A stretch of 64,000 nt of DNA from Streptomonospora litoralis (GCF_004323735.1 NZ_CP036455.1:4769101-4833100), one strand, 5' to 3'. Shown: positions 33,570-45,570, counted from the stretch's first letter. Notes: generated by a model from the sequence alone, not told the origin. A program made the numbers and translations.

Positions 33570-35384
33570 TCAGCGCAGCCGGTTCAGCAGTCCGTTGTAC
33601 TCGTCCCACAGCTCGTCGGGCAGCTGGTCGCCGAAGGTCTTGAAGAACTCCGGGATCAGCGACGCCTCTTCGCGCCAGGTCTGCGGATCGACCGACAGCA
33701 GGAACTCCAGGTCCTCGCGCGAGATGTCCAGGTCGTCGGTGTCCAGCGACTCCGGCGTAGGCACGTTGCCGATGGGCGTGCGCCGGGCGTCCGCCTCGCC
33801 GTTGAGGCGCTGCACGATCCACTTGAGGACGCGGCTGTTCTCGCCGAAGCCCGGCCAGACGATGCGGCCCTCGTCGTCCTTGCGGAACCAGTTGACGTAG
33901 AAGATGCGCGGCAGCTTCTCCGGGTCGGTGGCGCGGCCCACCTCCAGCCAGTGGCCGAAGTAGTCGCCCATGTTGTAGCCGCAGAACGGAAGCATGGCGA
34001 AGGGGTCGCGGCGCAGCTCGCCGACCGTGCCCTCGGCCGCCGCCGTCTTCTCCGAGGCGACGTTGGCGCCCAGGAACACGCCGTGCTGCCAGTCGAAGGA
34101 CTCGTCGACCAGCGGCACGGCCGTCGCGCGGCGGCCGCCGAACAGGATGGCAGAGATCGGCACCCCGGCCGGGTCCTCCCATTCGGGGGCGATGGTGGGC
34201 GCCTGGTCGGCCGGCGTGGTGAAGCGCGCGTTGGGGTGGGCGGCGGGCTCGTCCGAGTCCGGCGTCCAGTCGCGGCCCTTCCAGTCGACGAGGTGGGCCG
34301 GGGGCTCCTCGGTGAGGCCCTCCCACCACACGTCGCCGTCGTCGGTGAGCGCGACGTTGGTGAAGATGCTGTTGCCCCACAGTGCGCGGACGGCGTTGAG
34401 GTTGGTCTTCTCGCCGGTGCCCGGGGCGACGCCGAAGAACCCGGCCTCGGGGTTGATGGCGCGCAGGCGGCCTTCGTCGTCGTGGCGCATCCAGGCGATG
34501 TCGTCGCCGATCGTCTCGACCTTCCAGCCGGGGATCGTCGGCGCCAGCATCGCGAGGTTGGTCTTGCCGCACGCGCTGGGGAAGGCCGCGGCGATGTAGC
34601 GCGGCTCGCCCCGGGGCGGGGTCACCTTGAGCACCAGCATGTGCTCGGCGAGCCAGCCCTCGTCGCGCGCCATCACCGAGGCGATGCGCAGCGCGTAGCA
34701 CTTCTTTCCCAGCAGCGCGTTGCCGCCGTAGCCGGAGCCGAACGACCAGATCTCGCGCGTCTCCGGGAAGTGCGAGATGTACTTGGTGCTGTTGCACGGC
34801 CAGGGCACGTCGGCCTGGCCCGGCTCCAGCGGCGCGCCGACCGAGTGCACGGCCTTGACGAACGACCCGCGCTGCTCGATCAGCCGCAGAGCGGGCTCGC
34901 CCATGCGGGCCATGATGCGCATCGAGACCACGACGTAGGGCGAGTCGGTGATCTCCACACCCAGCTGGGAGATGTTGCCGCCCAGCGGTCCCATGCAGAA
35001 GGGGACGACGTACATGGTGCGGCCGCGCATGCAGCCGTCGAAGATGTCGGCGAAGGTCGCCCGCATCTCGGCGGGGTCGACCCAGTTGTTGGTGGGTCCG
35101 GCGTCCTGCTCGCGCTCGGAGCAGATGAACGTCCGGTCCTCGACCCGCGCGACGTCGCTCGGATCCGACCGGCAGTAGAAGCTGTTCGGCCGCAGTTCGG
35201 GGTTGAGGCGGACGAACGTGCCCTGCTCGACCAATAGACCGGTGAGGCGCTCCCACTCGGCGTCCGAGCCGTCGCACCACACGACCTGGTCGGGCCGGGC
35301 CAGGCCCGCGACCTCGCGAACCCATTCGATCAGTTCCTTGTGGTCCGTGGGGGCCACATCCGGGCCAGTCACTTGTTGCGACAC
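33570..35384 (-). CDS. pckG: Phosphoenolpyruvate carboxykinase (GTP)
   Basis: A 604-residue GTP-dependent PEP carboxykinase that converts oxaloacetate to PEP for gluconeogenesis. The reactive-Cys P-loop [13 protein letters not shown], the metal-site segment [20 protein letters not shown], the N-terminal substrate segment [12 protein letters not shown], and [17 protein letters not shown] are all intact. Length and layout are those of actinobacterial PckG. The start is GTG 35384. A DasR-like palindrome lies 75 bp upstream. It is preceded by an intergenic region of about 545 bp (35385-35929) that holds a palindromic repeat. Confidence 0.96.
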   Translation of the reverse strand: MSQQVTGPDVAPTDHKELIEWVREVAGLARPDQVVWCDGSDAEWERLTGLLVEQGTFVRLNPELRPNSFYCRSDPSDVARVEDRTFICSEREQDAGPTNNWVDPAEMRATFADIFDGCMRGRTMYVVPFCMGPLGGNISQLGVEITDSPYVVVSMRIMARMGEPALRLIEQRGSFVKAVHSVGAPLEPGQADVPWPCNSTKYISHFPETREIWSFGSGYGGNALLGKKCYALRIASVMARDEGWLAEHMLVLKVTPPRGEPRYIAAAFPSACGKTNLAMLAPTIPGWKVETIGDDIAWMRHDDEGRLRAINPEAGFFGVAPGTGEKTNLNAVRALWGNSIFTNVALTDDGDVWWEGLTEEPPAHLVDWKGRDWTPDSDEPAAHPNARFTTPADQAPTIAPEWEDPAGVPISAILFGGRRATAVPLVDESFDWQHGVFLGANVASEKTAAAEGTVGELRRDPFAMLPFCGYNMGDYFGHWLEVGRATDPEKLPRIFYVNWFRKDDEGRIVWPGFGENSRVLKWIVQRLNGEADARRTPIGNVPTPESLDTDDLDISREDLEFLLSVDPQTWREEASLIPEFFKTFGDQLPDELWDEYNGLLNRLR

Positions 35385-35458
35385 AGCGGCTCCTTCGTCA
35401 GCGTCAAGTCCGCATCATCGTCGACACCTCGCCGATCAGGCCAGTTGGCCTAGACAGC

Positions 35459-35470
35459 TGGTTTAGACCA
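35459..35470. promoter_or_regulatory. DasR-like palindrome upstream of pckG
   Basis: TGGTTTAGACCA differs from the Streptomyces dre core TGGTCTAGACCA at one base. Related half-sites (TTGGCCTAGAC) lie just upstream. Carbon-source control of pckG would make sense, but this is inference. Confidence 0.35.
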
Positions 35471-35860
35471 ATGGTTTATTCCCGCACACAGGCCCCGCCC
35501 CACCTGGAATCACACCACGGCGGACGACGGCCGCGGCGTGTCGCCCGCACGCCGGGCGCGCCGCCGCCGAGGCGCGGCAGCGGGCTCGGCGGCACGCGGG
35601 CGCGGACGCGGGATGGAGAACTGCGCGCGCTCCGCGGCCGCACGCTCACTCACTCGGCGCCGCGGCGTTCGTCCTGATGAGAAGCCCGGACTACTATCGC
35701 GCCCCGCAGGCGGAGACCGTCGGCCGCCGATATCGGAAAGCGCTTGCCGATGCACGGGCCCGCGGCGGCCCGCGGCGTCGCCTCCGCACCCGCGCGGCCA
35801 CGCCCATGATTCGCGTCACACCACTGGAGTACCGTGCGGCCCTGGCGCTCTGCCCCGCAC

Positions 35861-35915
35861 CGAGTCTTGCTTCAGGGACACTTTCGGCGTCGAGTCTGTC
35901 CCTGGCGCCAGGCTC
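35861..35915. repeat. Palindromic repeat, diverged copy
   Basis: CGAGTCTTGCTTCAGGGACA and its partner TGTCCCTGGCGCCAGGCTCG flank TTCGGCGTCGAGTC. It resembles 29113-29170 most and 59245-59300 more distantly. It is immediately downstream of the lipoprotein gene. Confidence 0.7.
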
Positions 35916-35929
35916 GGCGCGGCGTCGGA

Positions 35930-36475
35930 CTAGTAATACCCCTTCGGGCCGCCGGTACCCGTCTGCCGGCCGTGGGGCAGGGCGTCGGCGCGGGTCCCCG
36001 TCGGCTTCATGGCGAACCAGGTCCCGTTGGCCCCCTGGCCGTTGACGTCACCGGGGTCGACGTCGCCGGAGAAGCGGTACAGCGGCCAGCCGGCCAGCGT
36101 GAGCTGCGTCGCGCCGTCGGCACGCTCCAGCCGGCCGACGAGGCTGTGGTCGATCTCCTCTGTGGACGCCCGGCCCCGCACCAGAGCCGGGGGCCACTGC
36201 TCGGCGCAGTCGCCGGTGCACATCGACAGCGAGGGCTCGGCGCTGTCGCCGGTGTAGGAGTAGAGGGTGTAGCCGTCGTCGTCGGTGACCACCGTCCCCG
36301 CCGCCGTGTCCTCGGCGACGCTGAGCGTGGCCGAGGCGGTCTCGGACGCGTCCGCGCCGGGCAGCTCGGCGGTGCCGTCGATGCCGCCGGGGAGTTCGGC
36401 GCCGCATCCGGAGACCGCCAGCAGTGCGGCGGCACCGCCGAGCAGACACAGCCGCGTCGCAGTGGGAGCACTCAC
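35930..36475 (-). CDS. Secreted lipoprotein with COG4315-type repeats
   Basis: A 181-residue lipoprotein. The lipobox LAVSGC places the lipidated Cys at residue 24. The mature part carries two copies of the secreted-repeat module found in COG4315 proteins (PF03640): TVVTDDDGYTLYSYTGDSAE with CTGDCAEQWPP, and later RADGATQLTLAGWPLYRFSGDVDPGD with GQGANGTWF. The function is not known; the repeats often accompany redox or heme-type envelope proteins. The start is GTG 36475. Confidence 0.9.
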   Translation of the reverse strand: MSAPTATRLCLLGGAAALLAVSGCGAELPGGIDGTAELPGADASETASATLSVAEDTAAGTVVTDDDGYTLYSYTGDSAEPSLSMCTGDCAEQWPPALVRGRASTEEIDHSLVGRLERADGATQLTLAGWPLYRFSGDVDPGDVNGQGANGTWFAMKPTGTRADALPHGRQTGTGGPKGYY

Positions 36476-36752
36476 GGTCGCAACCCCTTCCGTCGTCCCG
36501 CCCGGTCCGTACGCACCGCGGGGCGCCCTCCCCCTTTCGCGGCGGACACACCCCGACACCGAACGTATCCGCGCAAGCGCTCTCCGGAGGCGACTTCACG
36601 AAAGTATTCACCGGAATTGGCGGGGATTTGGGCGGCCGCGCCAGCCCCCGATCCCGTCTGCACCGGGGGTTGGGCGGGCGTTGACGGGGTGCGGCGCGGG
36701 CCGTGGCGGCGGCGTGTCGAAAGCAGCGGCACCCTGTTCCGGTCGTGCTGGA

Positions 36753-37979
36753 TCAGGACTTTCGGTCTGCCAAGTAGGGGCGCAGCTCGCGTCGGGCGAT
36801 GGAGCGCAGGTGCACCTCGTCGGGCCCGTCGGCCAGCCGCAGCGTCCGGTTCGCCGCCCACAGGTGCGCAAGCGGGAAGTCGTCGGAGACGCCGGCGCCG
36901 CCGTGCACCTGGATCGCGTCGTCGAGCACCTGCTGAACCATCTGCGGAACCTCGGCCTTGATCGCCGAGATCTCCGTGCGCGCGCCCTTGTTGCCGACGG
37001 TATCCATCAGCCAGGCGGTCTTCAGTACGAGCAGCCGCGCCTGCTCGATGCGCACCCGGGCCCGCGCGATCGACTCGCGCACCACGCCCTGCTCGGCCAG
37101 CGGCTTGCCGAACGCGACGCGCTCGGCGGCGCGGGCGCACATCAGTTCCAGGGCGCGCTCGGCCACCCCGATGGCGCGCATGCAGTGGTGGATGCGGCCG
37201 GGTCCGAGCCGTTCCTGGGCGATGCGGAAGCCCTCGCCTTCGCCCAGCAGGATGTTGTCCCGGGGCACCCGGACGTCGGTGAACGTGACCTCGGCGTGCC
37301 CGCCCTTGGTGCCGTCGGTGTAGCCGAAGACCGGCAGTCCGCGGCCGACCTCGACTCCCTGGGTGTCCGTGGGCACCAGGACCATGCTCTGCCGGCGGTA
37401 GGGCTCGGCTCCGGGGTCGGTCACGCCCATGACGATGAGCAGTGCGCAGGCGGGACTCAGGGCGCCCGAGGTCCACCACTTGCGCCCGTTGAGCACGTAG
37501 TCGCCGCCGTCGGCGGTGATGCTCAGCCCGATGTTGGAGGCGTCGGAGGAGGCCACGTCGGGTTCGGTCATGCAGAAGCCCGACCGGATCTCGGCTTGGA
37601 GCAGCGGCTCCAGCCACCGCTTGCGCTGCTCCTCGGTGCCGAACATGGCCAGGATCTCCATGTTCCCGGTGTCGGGGGCGGCGCAGTTGAGGGCGCTCGG
37701 CGCGAGGCCGGGCGAACGGCCGGTCATCTCGGCCAGCGGCGCGTACTGCAGGTTGGTCAGCCCGGCACCGTAAGCGGAGTCGGGCAGGAAGAGGTTCCAC
37801 AGGCCGCGCTCGCGCGCCTCGGCCTGCAGCTCCCCGATCACCGGCGGCTGCGACCAGGGGTCGCTGCGCCGGGCCGCCTGCTCGGTGTAGACGGGCTCGG
37901 CCGGGATGATGCGCTCGTCCATGAACGCCCGCAGGCGCTCCAGGTAGTCCCGCGTGGTGTCGTCGTAGCCGAAGTCCAT
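36753..37979 (-). CDS. Acyl-CoA dehydrogenase family protein
   Basis: A 408-residue flavoenzyme oxidising acyl-CoA thioesters. Typical features are the N-terminal helical domain ([12 protein letters not shown]), [18 protein letters not shown] in the beta domain, the WWTSGAL segment, and a C-terminal domain with [14 protein letters not shown] and the FAD/tetramer motif [16 protein letters not shown]. The layout resembles ACAD10/11-type enzymes. It is third in a minus-strand series with a short-chain dehydrogenase (11 bp upstream) and a quinone oxidoreductase. The substrate is unknown; no thiolase, hydratase or CoA ligase is nearby. Confidence 0.9.
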   Translation of the reverse strand: MDFGYDDTTRDYLERLRAFMDERIIPAEPVYTEQAARRSDPWSQPPVIGELQAEARERGLWNLFLPDSAYGAGLTNLQYAPLAEMTGRSPGLAPSALNCAAPDTGNMEILAMFGTEEQRKRWLEPLLQAEIRSGFCMTEPDVASSDASNIGLSITADGGDYVLNGRKWWTSGALSPACALLIVMGVTDPGAEPYRRQSMVLVPTDTQGVEVGRGLPVFGYTDGTKGGHAEVTFTDVRVPRDNILLGEGEGFRIAQERLGPGRIHHCMRAIGVAERALELMCARAAERVAFGKPLAEQGVVRESIARARVRIEQARLLVLKTAWLMDTVGNKGARTEISAIKAEVPQMVQQVLDDAIQVHGGAGVSDDFPLAHLWAANRTLRLADGPDEVHLRSIARRELRPYLADRKS

Positions 37980-37990
37980 GATCGCCCCTT

Positions 37991-38794
37991 TCAGTTGCCC
38001 GCGGCGGCGCCGGGGCGGATCTTGGCCCAGGCGCGGCGCATGCCCTCGATCCACCGGTCGCGGTCCGCGGCGCGGCGCTGCTCGAAGTCGGCCGCCTCGG
38101 GGTGCGGCAGAACCAGGAACCGGCCGGCGTGCAACGCCGCGACGACGGACTCGGCGACGTCGCCCGGCTCGATGTAGTCGCCGCCCAGCCGGGTGGCCGA
38201 CGTGCCGCCGTCGCCCGCGGTCATGTCGGTGTTGACGCCCTGCGGGCACAGGCACGCCACCGAGATGCCGTCGTCGGCGTGCCGGATGGCCAGCCATTCG
38301 GCCAGCGCGACCGCGCCGTGCTTGGTGGCGGTGTAGGGCGCCGAGTCCAGCTGAGTGAGCAGGCCCGCCGCCGAGGCGGTGACGAGGAAGTGGCCGCGGC
38401 CGCGCTCGGCCATGCGCGGGAAGAGCGCCCTTGCGGCGTAGACGTGGGCCATGACGTGCACCCGCCACGAGACGTCCCAGTCGGAGTCCTCCCCGAGACC
38501 GCGTCCCGCAGCTATCCCGGCGTTGGAGCACCACAGGTCCACCGGCCCGTAGTCCTGCTCGATGCGGCCGACGGCGTCGGCGACGGCTGCCTCGTCGGAG
38601 ACGTCGAAGGCCATGGCGCGGGCACGCTCGCCCAGCCGCTCGGCCGCCGCGGCGGCGCGCTCGGCGTCGAGGTCGGTGATCACCACGCGCGCCGCGCCCT
38701 CGCGCAGCAGCCGCTGGGCCAGAGCCCAGCCGATGCCGCCTGCGGCGCCGGTGACGACGGCGGTCGTCCCCGGAATGGAGAAGGGTTCGGCCAT
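37991..38794 (-). CDS. Short-chain dehydrogenase/reductase
   Basis: A 267-residue SDR. The cofactor motif [12 protein letters not shown] is near the N terminus, followed by NAG ([10 protein letters not shown]), and the catalytic Ser-Tyr-Lys triad is present in [22 protein letters not shown]. Acidic ITDLD after strand two suggests NAD preference. The gene lies 11 bp before the acyl-CoA dehydrogenase and 92 bp after the quinone oxidoreductase; together they look like one degradation cassette. Confidence 0.92.
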   Translation of the reverse strand: MAEPFSIPGTTAVVTGAAGGIGWALAQRLLREGAARVVITDLDAERAAAAAERLGERARAMAFDVSDEAAVADAVGRIEQDYGPVDLWCSNAGIAAGRGLGEDSDWDVSWRVHVMAHVYAARALFPRMAERGRGHFLVTASAAGLLTQLDSAPYTATKHGAVALAEWLAIRHADDGISVACLCPQGVNTDMTAGDGGTSATRLGGDYIEPGDVAESVVAALHAGRFLVLPHPEAADFEQRRAADRDRWIEGMRRAWAKIRPGAAAGN

Positions 38795-38886
38795 TGGGGG
38801 CTCCTTTTGCGGACGTGGGAGGGGGTGGGGCGGGCGCAACCGGCGCCGGGCGGGGACCGGATGACCGGCTGAGGGGCCGGACGGGC

Positions 38887-39870
38887 TCAGGGGGTGAACA
38901 CGAGCCGGCCGACCGTGTCGCCGTCGGCGAGCCGCTGCACCCCGGCGGCCAGCTCGGCGGGCCCGATCCGCTCGCTGACCAGCGGCTTGACCAGCCCCCG
39001 GTCGGCGAGCTCGGTGAGGCGGTCGTGGGCCTCGGGGATCGTCTCGGGCGCACGCTGGCGGTAGAGCCCCCAGTGCAGGCCGAGAATGGAGTAGTTCTTG
39101 ATCAGCGCGTGGTTCAGGCCGGGAGTGGGGATCGACCCGCTCGCGAAGCCGATGACCACGATCCGGCCCTCGAAGGCGATGCACTTGGTGGAGCGCTCGT
39201 AGGCGTCACCGCCGACCGGGTCGAAGACGACGTCGGCACCGCGGCCGCCGGTGTACTCCTTGACCACCGCGACGAAGTCCTCGCTGCGGCGGTCCACGAC
39301 CACGTCGGCGCCGAGGGCGGTGGCGGTCTCGGCCTTGCGGGGCCCGCCGACGACACCCACGACGCGGGCGCCGGCGGCCTTGGCGAGCTGCACCGCGGCG
39401 CTGCCGACCCCGCCCGCGGCGGCGTGCACCAGGACCGTCTCGCCTTCGCGCAGGTGTGCGCGCCGGTGCAGGGCGAACCAGCCGGTCTGGTAGCCGATGA
39501 ACAGCGAGGCGGCCTCGTCGTCGGTAAGCGAGGCGGGCGCCGGGTAGACGGTGTCCGCGCTCATCAGCGCGTAGTCGGCGAAGGCACCGGTGGGCAGGTC
39601 GGCGCTGCCGATCACCCGGGTGCCGGGCTCGACGCCGGAGACGCCCTCGCCCAGCTCGGCGACCTCGCCGCACAGCTCGACGCCCGGGGTGAAGGGCAGC
39701 GGCGGCTTCGCCTGATACATGCCGCGGCACAGCAGGGCGTCGGGGAAGTTGACCGCGGCGGCGCGGACCCGTACCAGCACCTGCCCGGGGCCGGGGGCGG
39801 GAGTCTCCACGTCTTCCAGCCGCAGAACCTCTCCGGGTTCCCCGTTCTCGTGCACGCGCAACGCTCTCAC
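38887..39870 (-). CDS. NADPH:quinone oxidoreductase family protein (zinc-independent MDR)
   Basis: A 327-residue medium-chain reductase of the quinone oxidoreductase type. [19 protein letters not shown] and [16 protein letters not shown] fit the N-terminal domain, and [20 protein letters not shown] is the NADPH-binding loop. The zinc ligands of true alcohol dehydrogenases are absent. The start is GTG 39870 with GGAGG upstream. A TetR-like palindrome precedes it by 37 bp, so the three-gene cassette appears regulated from there. Confidence 0.92.
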   Translation of the reverse strand: MRALRVHENGEPGEVLRLEDVETPAPGPGQVLVRVRAAAVNFPDALLCRGMYQAKPPLPFTPGVELCGEVAELGEGVSGVEPGTRVIGSADLPTGAFADYALMSADTVYPAPASLTDDEAASLFIGYQTGWFALHRRAHLREGETVLVHAAAGGVGSAAVQLAKAAGARVVGVVGGPRKAETATALGADVVVDRRSEDFVAVVKEYTGGRGADVVFDPVGGDAYERSTKCIAFEGRIVVIGFASGSIPTPGLNHALIKNYSILGLHWGLYRQRAPETIPEAHDRLTELADRGLVKPLVSERIGPAELAAGVQRLADGDTVGRLVFTP

Positions 39871-39906
39871 TGGCCGCCTCCGCAGACTCGACTCCCGAAC
39901 CCGGAT

Positions 39907-39921
39907 ACCAACTGGTCGGTT
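39907..39921. promoter_or_regulatory. TetR-type operator before the oxidoreductase cassette
   Basis: ACCAACTGGTCGGTT resembles the AACCGACCAGTTGGT sites of TetR regulators of fatty-acid or acyl-CoA genes. No TetR gene is adjacent. Confidence 0.45.
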
Positions 39922-40196
39922 CGACGAGTCAACCGCGATCCGCGCCCGCCCGTCAAGTGTTGGGTCCCCGAGGCGTGACGCAGGCGCACGGTACCGGTGC
40001 GCGGCGGCGGGACTCCCGTGGGAAAGCACGGCGTGCGCTCGGCGGCAGGCTGGCGTCAGCGCTTCGCGCGGCAATGCCCATCGCCGCAACCTCCGCGGGC
40101 CCGGCTACCCGTGGCCCCGGAGAGCGCCTCCAAACCCCACTCGCCCGAAAAGCCCCCGCGGTCGGGGACACGCCCGGCCCGCCACCGGCTCCGCGC

Positions 40197-41105
40197 TCAG
40201 CGCACCACCGCCACCGGTCCGTGCGCGCCGTGCAGGACGGACTGGCTGACCGATCCCAGCAGCAGGCCCCGGAACCCGCCGCGCCCCCGGGTGCCGACCA
40301 CGACCAGGTCGGCGGGCGTGGCCTCGTCCAGGATCGCCACCACCGGGTGCGCACGCACCGTACGCAGGTCGACGGAGACGTTCGGGTGCTGCTCGCGCAT
40401 CTCCTCCAGTTCGGCCTCGGCGGTGCGCCGGGCCGTGGCCTCCACGGCCTCGTCGTCGAAGGCTTCGGGCGGCACCGGCCCCATCGCCGACACGAACGCG
40501 GCCATGGGCTGCCATGCGCACACGGCCACCAGTTCGCTCTCGGTCCAGGCAGCCTGGGCGAAGGCGAACTCCACCGCCCGGCGGCTGGACTCCGAGCCGT
40601 CCACACCGGCGACGATGCGGCCCTTGACCCCGTGCGCGGACTCGTGCTTCTTCGGCAGCACCACAACCGGCACCGGGGAGTGCGCGGCCAGCTCGATGCC
40701 CACCGAGCCCACGAACGCCGACGCCAGTCCGCCCAGCCCCCGCGATCCGACGACCACCGCGGAGGTGTCGGGCTGCTTGGCCTCGTCCAGCAGCGCATCG
40801 GCGGCGCGCGCGGTGGGCATGCGGGTGCGCACCGAAAGCTCGGGGAACAGCCGCAGGATCCAGTCCTGGGCGTACTCCAGCAGCGCCTGGGCGTCGCGCA
40901 GGCGGTCGTCGGTCTCCTGCTCGCCGCCGCGCGGCACGATCTCGCGGAAGGCACCCGCGGCGTCGGGCGGCCCCACAGCGGTGACGATGGTCAGACCGCG
41001 CCCGCGCGTCGCCGCCTGGTTGGCCGACCACTCCAGCGCGTAGCGGCTGGAGTCGGAGCCGTCGACGCCTACGACCACCCACAGCTTCTGCGACGTGCCG
41101 TCCAT
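40197..41105 (-). CDS. Tandem universal stress protein
   Basis: A 302-residue protein made of two USP domains. The first starts VVVGVDGSDSSRYALEWS and ends with VVVGSRGLGGLASAFVGSVGIELAAHSPVPVVVL. The second starts VAGVDGSESSRRAVEFA and ends with VVGTRGRGGFRGLLLGSVSQSVLHGAHGPVAVVR. The nucleotide-binding G-2x-G-9x-G(S/T) pattern is intact in both, suggesting ATP binding. Such proteins are associated with dormancy and stress in actinobacteria. Good ribosome site (AGGAGGAG) upstream of the ATG. Confidence 0.95.
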   Translation of the reverse strand: MDGTSQKLWVVVGVDGSDSSRYALEWSANQAATRGRGLTIVTAVGPPDAAGAFREIVPRGGEQETDDRLRDAQALLEYAQDWILRLFPELSVRTRMPTARAADALLDEAKQPDTSAVVVGSRGLGGLASAFVGSVGIELAAHSPVPVVVLPKKHESAHGVKGRIVAGVDGSESSRRAVEFAFAQAAWTESELVAVCAWQPMAAFVSAMGPVPPEAFDDEAVEATARRTAEAELEEMREQHPNVSVDLRTVRAHPVVAILDEATPADLVVVGTRGRGGFRGLLLGSVSQSVLHGAHGPVAVVR

Positions 41106-41314
41106 CTCGCGCTCCTCCTCCTACCGGGCGCGGTCCGCCTCCGCCGGTCGGCGGCGCACCAGACGCAGACGCAGACGCCGGCCGCGGCGCGGCGTGCCCG
41201 CCGCTCGGCTACCCGCATCCGGCTCCGGAGGAAACCGCTCCCGGATCGCAGCGGTGTTCTGCCAGCCGCATACCCGATGGTCCGCCGCCCACACGCCGCC
41301 GCGGCACGCGAGAC

Positions 41315-41354
41315 ACCAGCGGCCCCGCGGTCGCAGGGCCGCGGGGCCGCTGGT
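41315..41354 (-). terminator. Terminator hairpin after the betaine methyltransferase
   Basis: A 16-bp perfect stem (ACCAGCGGCCCCGCGG and its reverse complement) with an 8-base loop, 16 bp beyond the minus-strand stop. Confidence 0.75.
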
Positions 41355-41369
41355 GAGTCGCCGGGGATA

Positions 41370-43028
<1,659 letters not shown>

Positions 43029-43122
43029 ACTCGAAAAACCCTCTCACCAGACACACACGACGCCGAGGGTCAAACTTCGCGCATATACATTGAAAGCCAT
43101 GACCCCCACCATAGTTCAAGTG

Positions 43123-43150
43123 GCGAAGACCATTTTTCAGGTGTCTTCGC
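43123..43150. promoter_or_regulatory. Hairpin in the leader region of the betaine methyltransferase
   Basis: The 8-bp arms GCGAAGAC and GTCTTCGC flank a 12-base AT-rich loop, about 95 bp before the methyltransferase start. It may be an operator or leader structure. The wider gap (43029-43474) is the most AT-rich in the area and probably contains divergent promoters. Confidence 0.35.
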
Positions 43151-43462
43151 AGGTCAGCCGGGAAAAATTCACCCGGGGTCATCGTCGCAGCACAGCGGCC
43201 CACCGAGGCTCTGCGGGCACCCACAGCCATTGTCCCACGGGCAACGAATCGCACTACGCAACGCATTGCGCAAGACGCACCCCGAAAAAAGAAAGGGCGA
43301 CCGGGAAACAATGCTGAATTCCCGATAGGCTATACTTCTCTCCCCACTCGCCGACACCCCCGCCGAGGCGGCCCGATCAGGCGGGCCGCGGTGGGCCTCG
43401 GGCGGCGCCGGCTCGGCCGTCCGGCGGCGTGCACGAGCGCGCTGGAACCGCCTTCGTTACTG

Positions 43463-43468
43463 GATAAT
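43463..43468 (+). promoter_or_regulatory. -10 element (GATAAT) of a probably leaderless MocR transcript
   Basis: GATAAT preceded by TG lies six bases before the MocR ATG, leaving no room for a ribosome site; the transcript should begin at or next to the ATG. Confidence 0.5.
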
Positions 43469-43474
43469 GCGGGC

Positions 43475-44788
43475 ATGGGCATCACCGGACGCCGATCCAA
43501 CGAGATCGCCGACAGCGCCGAGCGAGCGATCGCCGACGGCGAACTCCGCGCCGGTGCCGCGCTCCCTCCGATCCGCGATCTCGCCGGCGAACTGGGTGTG
43601 AATCCGAACACAGTCGCGGCCGCCTACCGCATGCTGCGCGAGCGCGGACTGGTGGAGACCGCCGGCCGCAGGGGCACGCACGTGCGCCCGCACCCGCTCG
43701 GCGCCCCGCGGGAGAGCGAGCCGGGGACCGTGCCGCCGGGCGTCCGCGACGCCGCGACCGGCAACCCCGATCCGCGCCTGCTCCCCGACCTCTCCGGCGC
43801 TCTGGCCGCGGTCGCCGGGCACCGCTCGGGCCGCCACGCCCTGTACGGCGACCCGCCGCTGCTCCCGCGGATCGCGCACACGGCCCGCGAGATCTTCGAA
43901 GCCGACGGCGTGCCCGCGGAGCGCCTCGCGGCCACCTCAGGAGCACTCGACGCCATCGACCGGGTGCTGCGCTCCTCGCTGCGGCCCGGCGACAGCGCCG
44001 TCGTGGAGGACCCCGGGTGGTCGAGCACGCTGAACCTGCTGACCGCGCTGGGCATCCGGCCGGTGCCCGCGGCGATCGACGACGAGGGGATGCTGCCCGA
44101 CGCGTTGGCGGCCGCGCTGCGCAGCGGCGCCCGCGCGGTGGTGGTCACCGACCGCGCGCAGAACCCCTTCGGCTCGGCGCTGAGCCCGCAGCGAGCGGCG
44201 GCGCTGCGCGCGGTGCTCTCCGATCATCCCGACGTGCTCACCGTCGACGACGACCACGGCTTCGGGTTCGTCAGCGCGCCCTTTCGCAGCCTGGTCGGCG
44301 CAACCCGGCGGTGGGCACTGGTGCGGTCGGTGGCCAAGACCTACGGGCCGGACCTGCGCCTGGCCCTGCTCACGGGCGACGCGGTGACCGTCGAGCGGGT
44401 GCGGGCACAGCAGCAGGCCGGTCCGGGCTGGGTCAGCACCGTGCTGCAGGAGGCGTTCTCTGAGCTGTGGCGCACCGGCGCCGTCGACTGGGCGCGCACC
44501 GCCCGCTCCTACGACGAGCGGCGCGAAGCGCTCGTCGCCCGCCTGGCCGACCACGGCGTCGGCGGCCGGGGCCGCAGCGGCGTCAACGTGTGGGTCCCGG
44601 TCGAGGACGAGGCCGCCACGGTGACCGCCCTGCACGCGCGCGGCTGGGCGGTGGCGCCCGGCCGGCGCTTCCGCCTGGAGTCCGGGCCGGGGATCAGGGT
44701 GACGATCTCGGCTGTGGACGCCGCCGAGCTGTCCGGGCTCGCCGCGGACATCGCGGCCGCCACCCAGGCGGGCGGGCCTCCCGTATAG
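43475..44788 (+). CDS. MocR/GntR-type regulator with aminotransferase domain
   Basis: A 437-residue regulator. An N-terminal GntR winged helix (LRAGAALPPIRDLAGELGVNPNTVAAAYRMLRERGLVE) is joined to a type-I PLP aminotransferase-like domain. In that domain ATSGALDAIDRVLRSSLRPGD, VVVTDRAQNPFGSAL, VDDDHGF and SVAKTYGPDLRLAL, with the PLP lysine, are visible. MocR proteins sense PLP or amines; many control pyridoxal or amino acid metabolism. The obvious target would be a divergent gene, here the betaine methyltransferase 446 bp away. This link is only positional. Confidence 0.92.
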   Translation: MGITGRRSNEIADSAERAIADGELRAGAALPPIRDLAGELGVNPNTVAAAYRMLRERGLVETAGRRGTHVRPHPLGAPRESEPGTVPPGVRDAATGNPDPRLLPDLSGALAAVAGHRSGRHALYGDPPLLPRIAHTAREIFEADGVPAERLAATSGALDAIDRVLRSSLRPGDSAVVEDPGWSSTLNLLTALGIRPVPAAIDDEGMLPDALAAALRSGARAVVVTDRAQNPFGSALSPQRAAALRAVLSDHPDVLTVDDDHGFGFVSAPFRSLVGATRRWALVRSVAKTYGPDLRLALLTGDAVTVERVRAQQQAGPGWVSTVLQEAFSELWRTGAVDWARTARSYDERREALVARLADHGVGGRGRSGVNVWVPVEDEAATVTALHARGWAVAPGRRFRLESGPGIRVTISAVDAAELSGLAADIAAATQAGGPPV

Positions 44789-44964
44789 CGTCGGACACCG
44801 CACCGGAGCCGCGGTCGGCGCCCGGGGCGGACCGCGGCACCGGGCGCTCTCGTCGCCCCGGAGAAGCCCGCTGACCAGCGCCGACGATCGGAATGTGGTT
44901 TTCGCCGGTGGCGGCCGGGTATGGGGCCACCAACCGTGTTCGGGCCGTATCGGGGGGAAACGGC

Positions 44965-45570
44965 ATGAGCGAATATGGCAGCGAGCGGCGGGTCAACGCA
45001 GGCAGGTTATGGTCGGGCGGCCTCGCCACGGCCGTGGTCGCGGCACTGATCATCCTGGTCGGCGCACTGGTGGTGCGGGGAGTGCTGGGCATCCCGGTAC
45101 TCGCTCCGGAGGAGGCGGGCTACGCCGGCGACGCCGGAACCGCCGCCTATGCGGTCGTGGCAGGGATCGCCGCGCTGGTGGCGACCGCGCTGCTGCACCT
45201 GCTGCTGGTCAGCGCGCCGCGGGCGACGACGTTCTTCGGCTGGATCGTCGGGCTGGCCACGATCGTCGCGGCCGTGAGCCCGTTCACCCAGGAGGCGGCG
45301 CTACCCAGCCAACTGGCCACCGCCGTCATCAACACCGTGACCGGAATCGCGATCGTCTCGCTGCTGAGCAGCGTGGGAGCCACGGCGGTGCGGCGCCGGC
45401 GCCCTTCGGTCGAGCGCGACGTGCCCGAGAGCGCCGAGTTCGACGACTCCGGCTACTCCAGCGGCTACCGCGACGCCCTGGGCGAGTCCCCGGCGCGCCG
45501 CTACGACGGCCGCCACCGCGGAAACGATCCCTACGATCCCGCTCGGGCCCGCGACTCGTCCCGCGAATGA
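44965..45570 (+). CDS. DUF6069-type four-helix membrane protein
   Basis: A 201-residue protein with four membrane helices between residues of about 15 and 145: GLATAVVAALIILVGALVV, AAYAVVAGIAALVATALLHLLL, TTFFGWIVGLATIVAAVSPF and VINTVTGIAIVSLLSSVGATAV. A charged C-terminal tail rich in Arg, Asp and Tyr follows. The arrangement fits the DUF6069 family of actinobacteria, which has no assigned function. GGGGGG lies before the ATG. The upstream 176 bp shows no assignable feature. Confidence 0.82.
   Translation: MSEYGSERRVNAGRLWSGGLATAVVAALIILVGALVVRGVLGIPVLAPEEAGYAGDAGTAAYAVVAGIAALVATALLHLLLVSAPRATTFFGWIVGLATIVAAVSPFTQEAALPSQLATAVINTVTGIAIVSLLSSVGATAVRRRRPSVERDVPESAEFDDSGYSSGYRDALGESPARRYDGRHRGNDPYDPARARDSSRE

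Noticed and set aside
43029-43474. Glycine riboswitch before the betaine methyltransferase
   Set aside because: A hairpin is present but the glycine aptamer's conserved core was not recognisable.
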